Shown: positions 34,466-44,861, counted from the stretch's first letter. The stretch: 64,000 nt of DNA from Pedobacter panaciterrae (GCF_013204795.1 NZ_JABMKW010000008.1:1113659-1177658), one strand, 5' to 3'. A program made the numbers and translations. The notes: generated by a model not told the origin, from the sequence alone.

Positions 34466-36829
34466 ATGGATAAGCTTAGTTTAAAAATTGCCTGGAGGAA
34501 CCTTTGGAAAAATAAGGGTTTTACATTAATTAATCTCGGAGGATTGGCTATTGGTTTGGCCGCATCTCTGTTATTGTTGCTTTATGTGGCTAATGAGTGG
34601 AAGTTTAACACTCAATATAAAGATGCCGAAAACATCTATGAAGTGAAAACCAATTTTCTGGATGCAGCGGGTAAGGTATTTGGTACCACTGGTGTTTCTC
34701 CAAATGCGCTCCCTTTGGCCATGAGATCAGAATTAGCAGGAGTGAAAGCAGCGGCATTTATCACCTGGCCAAGTCAAACCTTACTAGTCAACGGTACAAC
34801 CAGCGTGAAAGTAGATAACCGCATAGCTGAGCCGGATATTCTTAAAATATTGAGTTATAAATTCATCAGCGGCAGCGCAGAAACAGCTTTTTCAAAACCT
34901 AATTCCGTTATCCTTACCAGCAATACGGCAAAAAGGCTTTTCCCTAATACCTCTGCCATCGGCAAATCTCTCAAATTCATGAATTTTGCGAATCTTACTG
35001 TAACGGGGATTATAGAAGACCTGCCGGAAAACATGAGCTACAGGTTTGAGAGTCTGGTATCGACCAATGAAAATGTGGGTATTTTTCCTAAGGCCATGCA
35101 ATGGGATAATTATTCTTTTTACACATTACTAAAGTTAAACTCAGGGGTTAATGTCGATGATTTTAACAAGAACATTAGCAATTTCTTAAACCAACACAGC
35201 AATAAAGAAGTTACCTCAATCTTCATTTATCCATTACTTAAAAGCAATCTGTACGGAGACTTTATAAACGGGAAACCAGCGGGCGGAAAGATTGGGCAAG
35301 TACGCATCTTTATTGGTCTGGCCATCGGAATCCTGATCATTGCCTGCATCAATTTCATGAACCTTGCTACGGCAAAGGCTGGTAAACGTGCAAAAGAAGT
35401 GGGCATTAAAAAGGCAATGGGAGCTGGAAGGGGCTCATTGATTCATCAGTTTTTGCTGGAAGCCATTCTGATGGTATCATTTAGTTTCATTTTAGCAATT
35501 ACAATTGTTGAGATCAGCTTGCCACTGTTCAATAACTTGTTACATGTGAACCTTACCCTGCAATCCTTAGGCTTTACAAACTGGCTCTATCTCTGTGTTG
35601 TTGTTTTCATTACAGCACTTTTGTCGGGCAGCTACCCGGCTTTTTATTTATCCGCTTTTCAACCCGTTGATACTGTAAAGGGATTGATCAGGCAGAATGG
35701 ATCTTCGGTGACTTTGAGAAAAGCCCTTGTTGTAGTTCAATTCAGTTTTGCGGTTCTGCTTATCACCGGTACAATTGTGGTTTATAATCAACTTCAGTAC
35801 CTCAGAAACAGGCCAATGGGCTACAACAGTACCTCGCTGGTAGAAATGCCAATGGAGGGGATGTTGTTCCAAAATTATGATGCGCTTAAAAACCGTTTGG
35901 TACAATCTGGGGCAGTGCTTTCTATGTGTAAAACCACCGCAAGCATCTCTACACAAAACTCTGTGACCAGCGGGCTTGAATGGGAGGACATGCTACCTGC
36001 AGATAAATCCCTGAGATTTAACCAGATCATTACCACAAATGATTTCAGCAATACTACAGGCGTAAAAATGGTCATAGGGCGTGATTTTAGCAAAGATATT
36101 GCTTCAGATAGTTCTGCAATTATGCTGAATTCCAGTGCGGTTAAAGCTATGAACCTGCAACAGCCCATTGGTAAAAAGGTGCTCTATGAAGGAATACGAA
36201 GGACTGTAATTGGTGTGTTTGAAGATATCATCTGGGCTGATCCTACCAAAAAGGAAATGCCTATGGTAGTGGCATGGGGACCCTTTTTGCCAAACGTGAT
36301 TACGATGCGTTTGAACAGTGCAAGAAGTACCAAAGAAGCTTTGGCAACCATCACTAAGATCACGAAAGAGATGAACCCCGTTTATCCGGTGGATCTGGAA
36401 TTTGTGGACAGCCTTTATCAGGAGAAGTTTGAAAGGGAACGTGTGCTTTCTATACTTTCTAATTTGTTTGGCGGGTTGTCTATTTTTATATCTTGTTTGG
36501 GTTTGCTTGGGCTTTCGGCCTATAGTGCAGAGTTGCGGACTAAGGAGATTGGTATTAGAAAAGTACTAGGTGCAAGTCATGTAGGCATTGTTAATTTGCT
36601 GAGCTGGAACTTTGTAAAAATGGTGTTGATCGCTATTTGTATAGGCCTTCCTTTAAGCTATTACCTGATGAATATCTGGCTATCTAAATTTGATTTTCGA
36701 ACTGAGATCACAGGGTTCATGATGTTCAGCTCAGCTGGATTCATTGTTTTGATTGCTTACCTGACCGTGAGTTATCAGGCGGTTAGAGCTGCATCAGCAA
36801 ATCCTATAAATGCAATCAAATATGAATGA
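34466..36829 (+). CDS. FtsX-like ABC transporter permease (MacB type)
   Basis: About 787 residues starting at ATG 34466 (MDKLSLKIAWRNLWKNKGFT); a TTG at 34457 would add three residues. The N-terminal MacB periplasmic core region is followed by two FtsX permease units; each carries the family hallmark, KAGKRAKEVGIKKAMGAGRG and ELRTKEIGIRKVLGASHVGI. These Bacteroidota permeases act with a separately encoded ATPase in export or mechanotransmission. No ATPase gene lies nearby. It interrupts an otherwise standard sigma-FecR-SusC-SusD order, so it may be an insertion or a functional addition. Confidence 0.88.
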   Translation: MDKLSLKIAWRNLWKNKGFTLINLGGLAIGLAASLLLLLYVANEWKFNTQYKDAENIYEVKTNFLDAAGKVFGTTGVSPNALPLAMRSELAGVKAAAFITWPSQTLLVNGTTSVKVDNRIAEPDILKILSYKFISGSAETAFSKPNSVILTSNTAKRLFPNTSAIGKSLKFMNFANLTVTGIIEDLPENMSYRFESLVSTNENVGIFPKAMQWDNYSFYTLLKLNSGVNVDDFNKNISNFLNQHSNKEVTSIFIYPLLKSNLYGDFINGKPAGGKIGQVRIFIGLAIGILIIACINFMNLATAKAGKRAKEVGIKKAMGAGRGSLIHQFLLEAILMVSFSFILAITIVEISLPLFNNLLHVNLTLQSLGFTNWLYLCVVVFITALLSGSYPAFYLSAFQPVDTVKGLIRQNGSSVTLRKALVVVQFSFAVLLITGTIVVYNQLQYLRNRPMGYNSTSLVEMPMEGMLFQNYDALKNRLVQSGAVLSMCKTTASISTQNSVTSGLEWEDMLPADKSLRFNQIITTNDFSNTTGVKMVIGRDFSKDIASDSSAIMLNSSAVKAMNLQQPIGKKVLYEGIRRTVIGVFEDIIWADPTKKEMPMVVAWGPFLPNVITMRLNSARSTKEALATITKITKEMNPVYPVDLEFVDSLYQEKFERERVLSILSNLFGGLSIFISCLGLLGLSAYSAELRTKEIGIRKVLGASHVGIVNLLSWNFVKMVLIAICIGLPLSYYLMNIWLSKFDFRTEITGFMMFSSAGFIVLIAYLTVSYQAVRAASANPINAIKYE

Positions 36830-36847
36830 TGTGAGTTAGCCATCTCA

Positions 36848-36866
36848 TCATCCTGAATTTATTTCA
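36848..36866. repeat. REP-like element, truncated copy
   Basis: TCATCCTGAATTTATTTCA matches the left arm and loop of the complete REP-like element, but the GGATGAC right arm is replaced by ATTTTT. It lies between the permease and FecR genes. This could be a decayed copy or mark a past rearrangement. Confidence 0.55.
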
Positions 36867-36927
36867 ATTTTTATTACCCCCCTGCGCCTTACTTGGCCGA
36901 CTATAGTTTTAAGAAGCATTAAAAACT

Positions 36928-38091
36928 ATGGCTGGCTCAGAATTCGATGCTAAAGCATTGATAAAAAAATATAAGGAAGGTATTTGCTCAGATGAAGAAA
37001 AACTGCTGGTAGAGCATTGGTATGAAAATATCAATGACAGCGGTTTTGATTTGGATGAGCAATTGGCCGAACATGATCTGGCAAGTGTATGGACGCGCTT
37101 GCAAACGGATATCACCGATAAGCCTTTACAAAAAACAAAGCATACTATTTCCTACATTTTACGGATTGCCGCAGTGATTTTACTGTGTGCATTCCTGTGT
37201 GGTGGTGCTTACTACTTTATTTCTTATAATAAGCCTCTTAAAGAAAACAATGAAATAGCAGATAAGCCGATGGATGATGTTGCTCCGGGTGGGAACAAAG
37301 CAACATTAAAACTTGCCAACGGTAGTATTATTGTTTTAGATAAGGCAGGAAATGGAATATTAGCAGAGGAATCTGGCCTGAAAATAACAAAAACAGAAGA
37401 TGGTAAAGTTGTTTACAGCCAGTCAAATGGCAATGCAAGTGGGAATAACGAAGTAGGCAAGAATGTGATTGCCACCCCTCGCAGCGGTCAATATCAGGTA
37501 ACGCTGCCCGACGGGACCAGGGCATTGTTGAATGCTGAATCATCCATTACCTATCCAGTGCTTTTTGCAGGTAATGAGAGGCGGGTTGACATAAGTGGCG
37601 AGGTTTACTTTGAAGTAGCAAAAGATAAAAAAAGACCTTTCAGGGTGTTTGTAGACAACATGAAAGTAGAGGTTTTGGGTACCCACTTCAATGTTTCTGC
37701 TTACAAAGAAGATAAAGACATTTCTACAACCTTATTTGAGGGTTCACTTGATGTGATCAAGGGGGCTGATAGAACACGACTTGTGCCGGGCAGATTGGCG
37801 AGATGGAATAAAAAGAAAGAAAATCTGGAGAATTTGCCTGCCGATTTGGAAGAAGCCATGGCCTGGAAAAATGGTGATTTTGTTTTCAATAAAGAGAATA
37901 TACAGCTTATTATGGTGAAGCTTTCTCGCTGGTATGATGTAACTGTTGTGTATAAGGGTAATATGTCGGGACTGAACTTCAGTGCAAAAATATCTCGTAA
38001 AAGTACCATTTCTGAGGTACTTGAACTATTTCAGCTAACAGAATCAATGAAATACAACATTAAAGGAAGGGAGGTCACAATTAGCAATTAA
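36928..38091 (+). CDS. FecR-family anti-sigma factor
   Basis: A 387-residue inner-membrane protein. The cytoplasmic N-terminal region (about 1-75) includes LIKKYKEGICSDEEKLLVEH, which should bind the ECF sigma factor. The transmembrane helix ISYILRIAAVILLCAFLCGG spans about 72-95. The periplasmic FecR domain is marked by ATPRSGQYQVTLPDGTRALL and EVYFEVAKDKKRPFRVFVDN. The C-terminal DUF4974 region ends TESMKYNIKGREVTIS. It transmits the SusC STN signal to sigma. It lies 43 bp upstream of SusC. Confidence 0.93.
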   Translation: MAGSEFDAKALIKKYKEGICSDEEKLLVEHWYENINDSGFDLDEQLAEHDLASVWTRLQTDITDKPLQKTKHTISYILRIAAVILLCAFLCGGAYYFISYNKPLKENNEIADKPMDDVAPGGNKATLKLANGSIIVLDKAGNGILAEESGLKITKTEDGKVVYSQSNGNASGNNEVGKNVIATPRSGQYQVTLPDGTRALLNAESSITYPVLFAGNERRVDISGEVYFEVAKDKKRPFRVFVDNMKVEVLGTHFNVSAYKEDKDISTTLFEGSLDVIKGADRTRLVPGRLARWNKKKENLENLPADLEEAMAWKNGDFVFNKENIQLIMVKLSRWYDVTVVYKGNMSGLNFSAKISRKSTISEVLELFQLTESMKYNIKGREVTISN

Positions 38092-38134
38092 GTACTATCT
38101 GAATCAAACCTATTAACCTTAAACCAAAACATTC

Positions 38135-41100
38135 ATGAAAATTGATCTAACCTATAAACCGCCTTCTATATTATTTAGAAGGCTAATGAGAATATTATGT
38201 TTATTACTGATACTATTAACTGCCCAGATCACAGCTTCGGCATATGCACAAAGAATCACCCTTGCTGAAGAAAATGCCTCTCTGGAAGTAGTATTAAAAA
38301 AAATAAGTAAACAATCTAACTACGATTTTGCCTTTAATTCGGACATGCTGAAAGATGTAAATCCGGTAAATGTGAAATTAACCAATGCAACCCTTAAGGA
38401 AACACTTGATGCTGTTTTTAAAGACCAGCCGCTTACCTATGTGATTACCAAGAATACGGTTGTTGTAAAGAAAAAACTTGCTAAAAAAACTGCTGCTATT
38501 ATGCAGGAAAGCGCTATGCAGGTATTAATATCTGGAATTGTAAAAGATTCAAAAGGCTTGCCCTTGCCGGGGGTAAGTGTAAAAGTAAAAGGGGGAACTG
38601 CCGGCGCTGTTACGGGAAACGACGGAAAATACAGCATCTCAGTTCCTGAAGATAATGGGGTTCTGGTATTTAGTTTTGTTGGATACACCACTCAGGAAAT
38701 TCCTGTATCCACAAATAAAACCATTGATGTTACACTTTTAGAAGACACGTCTGCACTGCAGGAAGTAGTAGTGGTAGGATATGGTACCCAAAAGAAAGTG
38801 AATTTGACCGGAGCTGTATCTTCTGTTGACTTTACCAAGGAAATGGATAACCGGCCTATTACAAATGCTTCGCAGGCATTGTCGGGCAAGGTAACCGGCG
38901 TATGGGTAAGTCAGAATTCGGGATCTCCGGGCAGTGACGGCGCAACATTAAGGGTTCGTGGATTTGGAACGTTAAATAACACAAACCCTTTGATTTTAAT
39001 TGATGGAGTTGAAGGAAACTTAAATGAGCTGAATCCCAGCGATATTGCCTCTATGACGGTGCTTAAAGATGCTGCATCATCTGCCATTTATGGTTCAAGG
39101 GCTGCAAACGGGGTAGTGCTGGTAACTACAAAAAAAGGCAGTTATGATTCGCCTTCCCAATTATCTTACAATGGATATTATGGGGTTCAGAAACTGGGCC
39201 GTCGTTTTGATATTATAGACAATAGCGCGGAGTTTATGGGGATATGGAACAAAGCAGTGGCCAATAATGGTGGCGACCCGCTTTTCCCTCAGGAAGTGAT
39301 TAGCGCTTTTGAAAATGGGACAGATCCTTTTCTATATCCAAACACCAATTTCTTTGATGAAGTTTTTACCACCGCCCCAATCCAGGAGCATAATGTTTCT
39401 GTAAAGGGTGGCTCTGAGCGTCAGAATTATTATTTGTCGTTTAATTATATGGATCAGGATGGTATAATTAAAGAAACTGATTCGAAGAGATTTGGGTTAA
39501 ACCTGAACATGAACAGTAAGGTGAATAAGTGGATGGAGATAGGAGGAACGGTACAGGCAACCAGAAAAATTACGCAAAGGCCATATGATGAAATTAGCCG
39601 GGTGATGTACCTGATGCAGAATGGGGGGTATCCATTTACTGCTCCATATACCCGTGACGGCAAATTCGGTGCAACGCAGGCGCTTTATTTAAGCGGGCCA
39701 AACAAAGGTCAGCCAATAGTGGATACCAGGAACCCATTGCCTGATATGTATAACGGGCGCACACAATATGCAAACAACTTTATAAAAGGGAGTTTAAATG
39801 CTAACATTAAGTTTACCCCTGAACTTACGTTTAAGTCGCTTTATTCTGGTCAGTTTAATAACAACAGGAGAGATAGATTTAATCAGTTAAATTATGCATA
39901 TACCGATAGTGGTATTAAGACAAGTGTTTTGGATTATCCTTCGACCATCAATAACTCGAGAACGAATGATGAGCAATTTTACTGGGCCTTTTTTAATACG
40001 CTTGATTTTAATAAAACATTTAATGAAGTGCATAACGTAACTGCCGTTGTGGGTATGCAGGTAGAAGAGAATCAGTTAAAAAATATGCTGAGTCAGCGGT
40101 CGGGACCTCCTAAAGAAGGCTTGTCTGAGGTAGATGCGGGTACTTTTAATCCGCTTGCTAATGGGAATACGACAGAATGGAGGATGCAGTCTTATTTCGG
40201 CAGGATCAATTATAACTTTAATGAGAAGTATTTGTTAGAGGCCAATTTAAGAGCCGATGCATCATCGAGATTCAGTGCTGGCAACAGGTGGGGCTTTTTT
40301 CCTGCTTTTTCTGCCGGATGGAGATTAAGTGAGGAGCGCTTTTTAAAGGATTTTAAAGCGATACAGAATTTAAAAGTAAGGGCTTCGTGGGGTCGTTTGG
40401 GGAATCAGAACATTAATGCAATTGCCGGAGATTATCCATATCTGTTATCCCTTACTCAGAATTATGGTTCTAGTTATAACCTTGGCGGTGCCTTGGTACC
40501 GGGTGCAGCCATTACTGCGCTGGTAGACCGTAGTATTTCGTGGGAAACCACTGAGAGTACCAACATTGGTGTTGATTTTACGATGTTTAGCGGAAAGCTA
40601 AATGTTGAAATGGATTATTTTACTAAAAAAACATCAGATATTTTAGTGCGGTTGCCCATCCCTCAGATTTTAGGCGGAGTGAGTGCACCGGTAGAAAATG
40701 TGGGTAGGATGACGAATAAGGGATTTGAAACATCAATCTCCTATCAATCCAGAAACGGAGATGATGCATTTAACTATAGGGTTGGCGGAAACCTGACCTA
40801 TGTAACCAATGAGGTAACTAAATTTAGAGGTGGGAAATCTCCTGATCAACTATACCTTATCCGTGAGGGTTATTCATTTCAATCGCTTTATGGCTTTAAA
40901 TTCCAAGGTGTGTATCAGACAAATGAAGAGGCAAAGCAACATATGTCGAACAATGCTTATACGCCTACTGCCGGAGATTTGAAATATGAGGACGTAAATG
41001 GTGATGGTCGTTTGGATTATCAGGATAAGCAATCATTAGGTAATACAATTCCTAAGTTCACCTTTGGTTTAAATCTTGGTTTTAGCTATAAAAGCTGGAA

Positions 41101-41533
41101 TTTAGATGTGGTAACTACTGGGGCTGCAGGTGTTAATGCTTTTACAAAAAGCAGATGGGCCGAGCCTTTGGGGATATCGGGCGGTGTAATTACCGAGCGT
41201 TGGAGAGATGCGTGGACACCTGAAAACAGGAGCAATACATTGCCTCATATTAAAGTAAATGATACGTGGAACAGGTATGAGTCATCGTTCTGGGTATCAA
41301 ATCTTTCCTATTTTAAAATTAAAAATATACAGCTGAGTTATCAATTGCCAAAAAAACTGATAAACAGTTTAAAAATGGGTGGAATAAGTGTATATGCTAA
41401 TTTCCAAAATTTACCTGCATTTGTTTCGGGTGATTATGAAGGGTTTGACCCGGAGAGAAATACGTTTGATGATGGCGGCGGCCTTTATCCAATACCCTTT
41501 ATCAGTACGTTAGGTGTCAATTTACAATTTTAA
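38135..41533 (+). CDS. SusC-family TonB-linked outer-membrane protein with STN domain
   Basis: A 1132-residue receptor. It carries a membrane-targeting N-terminus, a secretin/TonB short N-terminal (STN) domain (about 45-120, LEVVLKKISKQSNYDFAFNS), a CarboxypepD-regulatory domain (about 130-210), the SusC landmark EVVVVGYGTQKKVNLTGAVS, the plug with VLKDAASSAIYGSRAANGVV and a C-terminal barrel ending LGVNLQF. SusC proteins import oligosaccharides or peptides captured by SusD. The STN domain indicates that substrate binding is relayed to FecR and the sigma factor. The substrate is unknown. SusD follows after 11 bp. Confidence 0.95.
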   Translation: MKIDLTYKPPSILFRRLMRILCLLLILLTAQITASAYAQRITLAEENASLEVVLKKISKQSNYDFAFNSDMLKDVNPVNVKLTNATLKETLDAVFKDQPLTYVITKNTVVVKKKLAKKTAAIMQESAMQVLISGIVKDSKGLPLPGVSVKVKGGTAGAVTGNDGKYSISVPEDNGVLVFSFVGYTTQEIPVSTNKTIDVTLLEDTSALQEVVVVGYGTQKKVNLTGAVSSVDFTKEMDNRPITNASQALSGKVTGVWVSQNSGSPGSDGATLRVRGFGTLNNTNPLILIDGVEGNLNELNPSDIASMTVLKDAASSAIYGSRAANGVVLVTTKKGSYDSPSQLSYNGYYGVQKLGRRFDIIDNSAEFMGIWNKAVANNGGDPLFPQEVISAFENGTDPFLYPNTNFFDEVFTTAPIQEHNVSVKGGSERQNYYLSFNYMDQDGIIKETDSKRFGLNLNMNSKVNKWMEIGGTVQATRKITQRPYDEISRVMYLMQNGGYPFTAPYTRDGKFGATQALYLSGPNKGQPIVDTRNPLPDMYNGRTQYANNFIKGSLNANIKFTPELTFKSLYSGQFNNNRRDRFNQLNYAYTDSGIKTSVLDYPSTINNSRTNDEQFYWAFFNTLDFNKTFNEVHNVTAVVGMQVEENQLKNMLSQRSGPPKEGLSEVDAGTFNPLANGNTTEWRMQSYFGRINYNFNEKYLLEANLRADASSRFSAGNRWGFFPAFSAGWRLSEERFLKDFKAIQNLKVRASWGRLGNQNINAIAGDYPYLLSLTQNYGSSYNLGGALVPGAAITALVDRSISWETTESTNIGVDFTMFSGKLNVEMDYFTKKTSDILVRLPIPQILGGVSAPVENVGRMTNKGFETSISYQSRNGDDAFNYRVGGNLTYVTNEVTKFRGGKSPDQLYLIREGYSFQSLYGFKFQGVYQTNEEAKQHMSNNAYTPTAGDLKYEDVNGDGRLDYQDKQSLGNTIPKFTFGLNLGFSYKSWNLDVVTTGAAGVNAFTKSRWAEPLGISGGVITERWRDAWTPENRSNTLPHIKVNDTWNRYESSFWVSNLSYFKIKNIQLSYQLPKKLINSLKMGGISVYANFQNLPAFVSGDYEGFDPERNTFDDGGGLYPIPFISTLGVNLQF

Positions 41534-41544
41534 TAAGAGAAATT

Positions 41545-43077
41545 ATGAAACGTATAATTAGTTTATTGTCGGTTATTCTTGTGTTCTTCTCTTCTTGTAC
41601 TAAAGACTTTTTGGAGGTTACACCGGAAGATAGAATTACAGAGGATAATTTTTGGAAAAGCGAGGGGGATACTTACCTGGCACTTTATGGAGTGTACAAT
41701 ACTTTGCAGAGCAGGCATGTTTATGGCTATGGTGGCGGACTGGACGCTGCATCTCCAAATGCTTATCAGTGGGCACATTGGGAAGGAATGGAAATGCAGG
41801 TGGGCAACGGTACTATACAGCCCGGTGATGCAGGAATTGTAATTGAGCGCTGGAGAGATTGCTATAAGGGCATTAACAGAGCCAATTATTTTTTAGATAA
41901 TGTAGATAAAGTTCCGATGCCCGATGCTACCAAAGAGGTAATGAAAGGCGAGGCTTACTTTTTGAGGGGCGTATTTTATTCGCTGCTGGTAAACACTTAT
42001 GGTGGTGTTCCGATTTTTACCAAAACGATTTCTGTTGAGGAATCAAGAAATCTTGAGCGTGCCGATCTGGAAACATCGTGGGCTCAGGTGCATGCTGATT
42101 ATGACGCTGCTATTGAAAGGTTGGATGTTGAAGCGCCGATAAAAGGCAGGGCTACTAAGGGAGCTGTGTATGGAATGAAGATGCGTGCTTATTTGTATCA
42201 GAAGAAATGGGATAAAGTAGTGGAGTACGCTGATAAAATAACTGCTTTGGGTATTTATAATCTGTTTCCTAGCTATTATGGCTTGTTTCAGGTGGCAAAT
42301 GAAAATAACCAGGAAGTGTTGTTTGATGTGCAGTTTATGAGTGGCCCTTTTTCGCAGGGGAGTATATTTGACAGGTACTGGCAGCCTCAAAATTTGAAGT
42401 ATGGTATTATTGGATCGAATTCTGTGGCACCTGTTCAAAATCTGGTTGATGCTTATGAAACGTTGGATGGTTCGCCGGTTAATGCTGCGGAACCGTACAA
42501 GAATAGAGATCCGAGATTGGATTTTACGATTTTAAGACCCGGAGCGTATTTTCAGGGGCAGTTGTATCCGGTTGAAATAAAGAACCATACTGGGCAAAAG
42601 GTGGGCTTCGGAATAAGGAAGTATACCATAGAAAACATGGAGGTAATTGCATCTGAATCGCCTTTGAATTTTATTGTTTTAAGGTATGCTGATGTGTTAT
42701 TGTCTAAAGCTGAAGCTTTGATTGAGGGTCAGAATAAGAATATTCCTGAAGCTATTGCGCTGATTAACAAGATCAGAAACGGAAGAACGGATGTTAAGTT
42801 GCCTGCTTTGTCGACAGGATTAGGTTTAGAGGAAGCGAGAGAGAAATTACATAAAGAACGCCGGATTGAGCTTGCATTGGAAGGTTTGTATTGGGATGAT
42901 GTTAGGAGGTGGGAAATTGGTCCTAAGATTTATCCACAGCAGGTAAAAGGAGCAAATGGGGAGTTGATAGATACGAAATTTGCGAATGGGTATGATCTGA
43001 TTAGAAATCAGCTGCTGCCGATTCCGGACGGGGAAATTTCTTTAAACCCTAAGTTGATTCAGAACAAGGGGTATTAA
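41545..43077 (+). CDS. SusD-family nutrient-binding lipoprotein
   Basis: A 510-residue surface lipoprotein with a lipobox (VILVFFSSCTKDFLEV). The tetratricopeptide-like helical core is evident in GEAYFLRGVFYSLLVNTYGG, ATKGAVYGMKMRAYLYQKKW and the C-terminal RRIELALEGLYWDDVRRWEI, which are characteristic of SusD/RagB. It sits as a lid on the SusC barrel and delivers ligand. The gene directly follows SusC, and a REP-like inverted pair follows it. The sequence alone does not reveal the ligand. Confidence 0.95.
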   Translation: MKRIISLLSVILVFFSSCTKDFLEVTPEDRITEDNFWKSEGDTYLALYGVYNTLQSRHVYGYGGGLDAASPNAYQWAHWEGMEMQVGNGTIQPGDAGIVIERWRDCYKGINRANYFLDNVDKVPMPDATKEVMKGEAYFLRGVFYSLLVNTYGGVPIFTKTISVEESRNLERADLETSWAQVHADYDAAIERLDVEAPIKGRATKGAVYGMKMRAYLYQKKWDKVVEYADKITALGIYNLFPSYYGLFQVANENNQEVLFDVQFMSGPFSQGSIFDRYWQPQNLKYGIIGSNSVAPVQNLVDAYETLDGSPVNAAEPYKNRDPRLDFTILRPGAYFQGQLYPVEIKNHTGQKVGFGIRKYTIENMEVIASESPLNFIVLRYADVLLSKAEALIEGQNKNIPEAIALINKIRNGRTDVKLPALSTGLGLEEAREKLHKERRIELALEGLYWDDVRRWEIGPKIYPQQVKGANGELIDTKFANGYDLIRNQLLPIPDGEISLNPKLIQNKGY

Positions 43078-43114
43078 AGTGGGGTAGTAAAGTAGGGCGG
43101 TTGTATTGAGGCAT

Positions 43115-43200
43115 TCGTCATCCTGAATTTATTTCAGGATCCCGGAATTGTAATTCAAAACCTGCTTAAACGAGATCCTGAAGTAAATTCAGGATGACGA
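43115..43200. repeat. REP-like inverted pair
   Basis: Copy one (43115-43140) and copy two (43175-43200) are inverted 26-mers with a single mismatch, separated by 34 bp; each contains its own internal dyad. They lie between the convergent SusD and ROK genes. The arrangement resembles bacterial BIME/REP doublets and can fold as one long hairpin or two small ones. Confidence 0.82.
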
Positions 43201-43208
43201 GCGGTTTA

Positions 43209-44477
43209 TTAAACAGAAAGCCGGGACTTTGATTTTCCGGCTTTCTTAATACAAGCCTCCAAAAAATGATCAATACCTGTTGTAGCATAACCCAAAAGCC
43301 TTGAGTTTTCGCCAAGTTCAGATGATACAATTGTTGTTCTCTCTCTGATTTGCGTCATGCAATATGTATTAATTGCCTGTTGCATCGGCAGGGTGATGTA
43401 TTGTTTGGCCTCGGCAATTTTCCCGCTTAAAATAATCAGTTCCGGATTAAACAACTGAATAAGTACAGCAATTCCCTTTCCCATATAAGTGCCAATATTA
43501 GATAGTAGCTGGATGGCATATTGATCGCCTTTATTTGCTGCTTCTATAATTACATCAGGTTCAATCCTTTGTAATTCTTCGTTAGAGAGTTTATTGAGCA
43601 TAGAGTTTTTGCCCGATAAAATACCTTCTTTTGCCATTTCCGATAAAGCATTGCCCGAAGCGATGGTTTCCAGACAACCGTGTTTGCCGCAATAGCACAA
43701 TGCGCCATTCTCTACAAAAGGGATATGGCCTAACTCTCCTGAAAAACCACAGGCACCTTTTCTTAATTTCCCATCCATTATAATTCCTAATCCAACACCC
43801 CAATCCATTAACAGAATCAAAGCATTTTGTTTACCTTTTGCCATTCCATGTGCAAATTCTGCCATTGATGATCCATTTACATCGTTCTGTATAATAACGG
43901 GTAGTTTCAGCGTGGTTTCAAATGCGGCCGTTAAAGAGGTGTTTTCCTGATCGCTAAGAAAATAACTATAGCTTTTGCCTTTTTCGGAATCAATTAAGCC
44001 GGGCATGCCAACACTACAACCAATTAGTTGGTCGTTGGTAATGTTTTGAGCTTTTAGAATACCCTCTACATGTGTACTTAAAATACTAAAGAAATCGGAT
44101 CTGCTGCTTTTTGAGATGGGCAAAGCGATGGTTTTGGCATCAACTATATAGTTATAATTGTTATCCATAACTGCTATTTTGGTATGAAATAATTCAATAT
44201 CAATGCAGAGGATCAGGATTTTTCTATCCCTTAAGCCGTATAAATCGGGCTTTCTGCCACCCATAGATATTCCGTAGCCTTTCTTTTCTACCCATTCTTC
44301 GTCAGTTAAATTAGTAATGAGTTTTAAAATACTTGGAGTACTCATGTTCATGGTATCACATAATGCGGAAACTGAACTTGGCCCTAAATTAAAAAGATGT
44401 TTCACAAGCTGATATTTATAGATCAGCTGCTTATCGCGTGTTGGTTTTGTTATGTTATTTAATAGACGAAGATCCAT
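43209..44477 (-). CDS. ROK-family (NagC/XylR-type) transcriptional regulator
   Basis: A 422-residue protein. Residues about 15-75 form a winged helix (LVKHLFNLGPSSVSALCDTM). The rest is a ROK kinase-like fold with LPVIIQNDVNGSSMAEFAHG around the catalytic-type Asp, LLMDWGVGLGIIM and the zinc-binding NGALCYCGKHGCLETIASGN. Such repressors sense a sugar or sugar phosphate and release DNA. It is transcribed away from the Gfo/Idh cluster at 44862 and convergently with SusD, which makes it the likely local regulator of the oxidoreductase cluster. Confidence 0.92.
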   Translation of the reverse strand: MDLRLLNNITKPTRDKQLIYKYQLVKHLFNLGPSSVSALCDTMNMSTPSILKLITNLTDEEWVEKKGYGISMGGRKPDLYGLRDRKILILCIDIELFHTKIAVMDNNYNYIVDAKTIALPISKSSRSDFFSILSTHVEGILKAQNITNDQLIGCSVGMPGLIDSEKGKSYSYFLSDQENTSLTAAFETTLKLPVIIQNDVNGSSMAEFAHGMAKGKQNALILLMDWGVGLGIIMDGKLRKGACGFSGELGHIPFVENGALCYCGKHGCLETIASGNALSEMAKEGILSGKNSMLNKLSNEELQRIEPDVIIEAANKGDQYAIQLLSNIGTYMGKGIAVLIQLFNPELIILSGKIAEAKQYITLPMQQAINTYCMTQIRERTTIVSSELGENSRLLGYATTGIDHFLEACIKKAGKSKSRLSV

Positions 44478-44861
44478 AGCTTTAATTACTCTATTTCGTT
44501 AAATATAGATAACTTATGTTAAAAAATCACAAAAGTATTTTTAATACGTAAATAAATTAATAATGTTTTGTGTTTTTGACAATTTCTCGCTAATATTAAC
44601 AATGCAAGTATTCGATTTAGCGGTGCCTTTGGAGGTATTAAAAATTGAATACCCATACAACCATATATATTAACCTTGAAGAACCATAAAAAAAATGAAT
44701 CCAACAGTCAATATTTAACCGGTATTTGACTCTGTACCAAATATGAGCCCGACGAACTTACTGCGAGTTAATTCTAACTGTGCGGTGATATGTTATTTTA
44801 GTGAAGCTCTGATATATGAAAACAATACAATTGAATATATAATTCACACATAAATGAAAAT
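44478..44861. promoter_or_regulatory. Divergent promoter gap between ROK and Gfo/Idh genes, with candidate operators
   Basis: This 384 bp AT-rich gap contains no ORF of note. Two dyads with the same half-site occur: GTATTTTTAATAC (44535-44547) and GGTATTAAAAATTGAATACC (44634-44653). Both read GTATT...AATAC, with different spacers, and could be bound by the ROK regulator. No convincing -33/-7 pair is visible in front of the Gfo/Idh gene. Confidence 0.35.
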
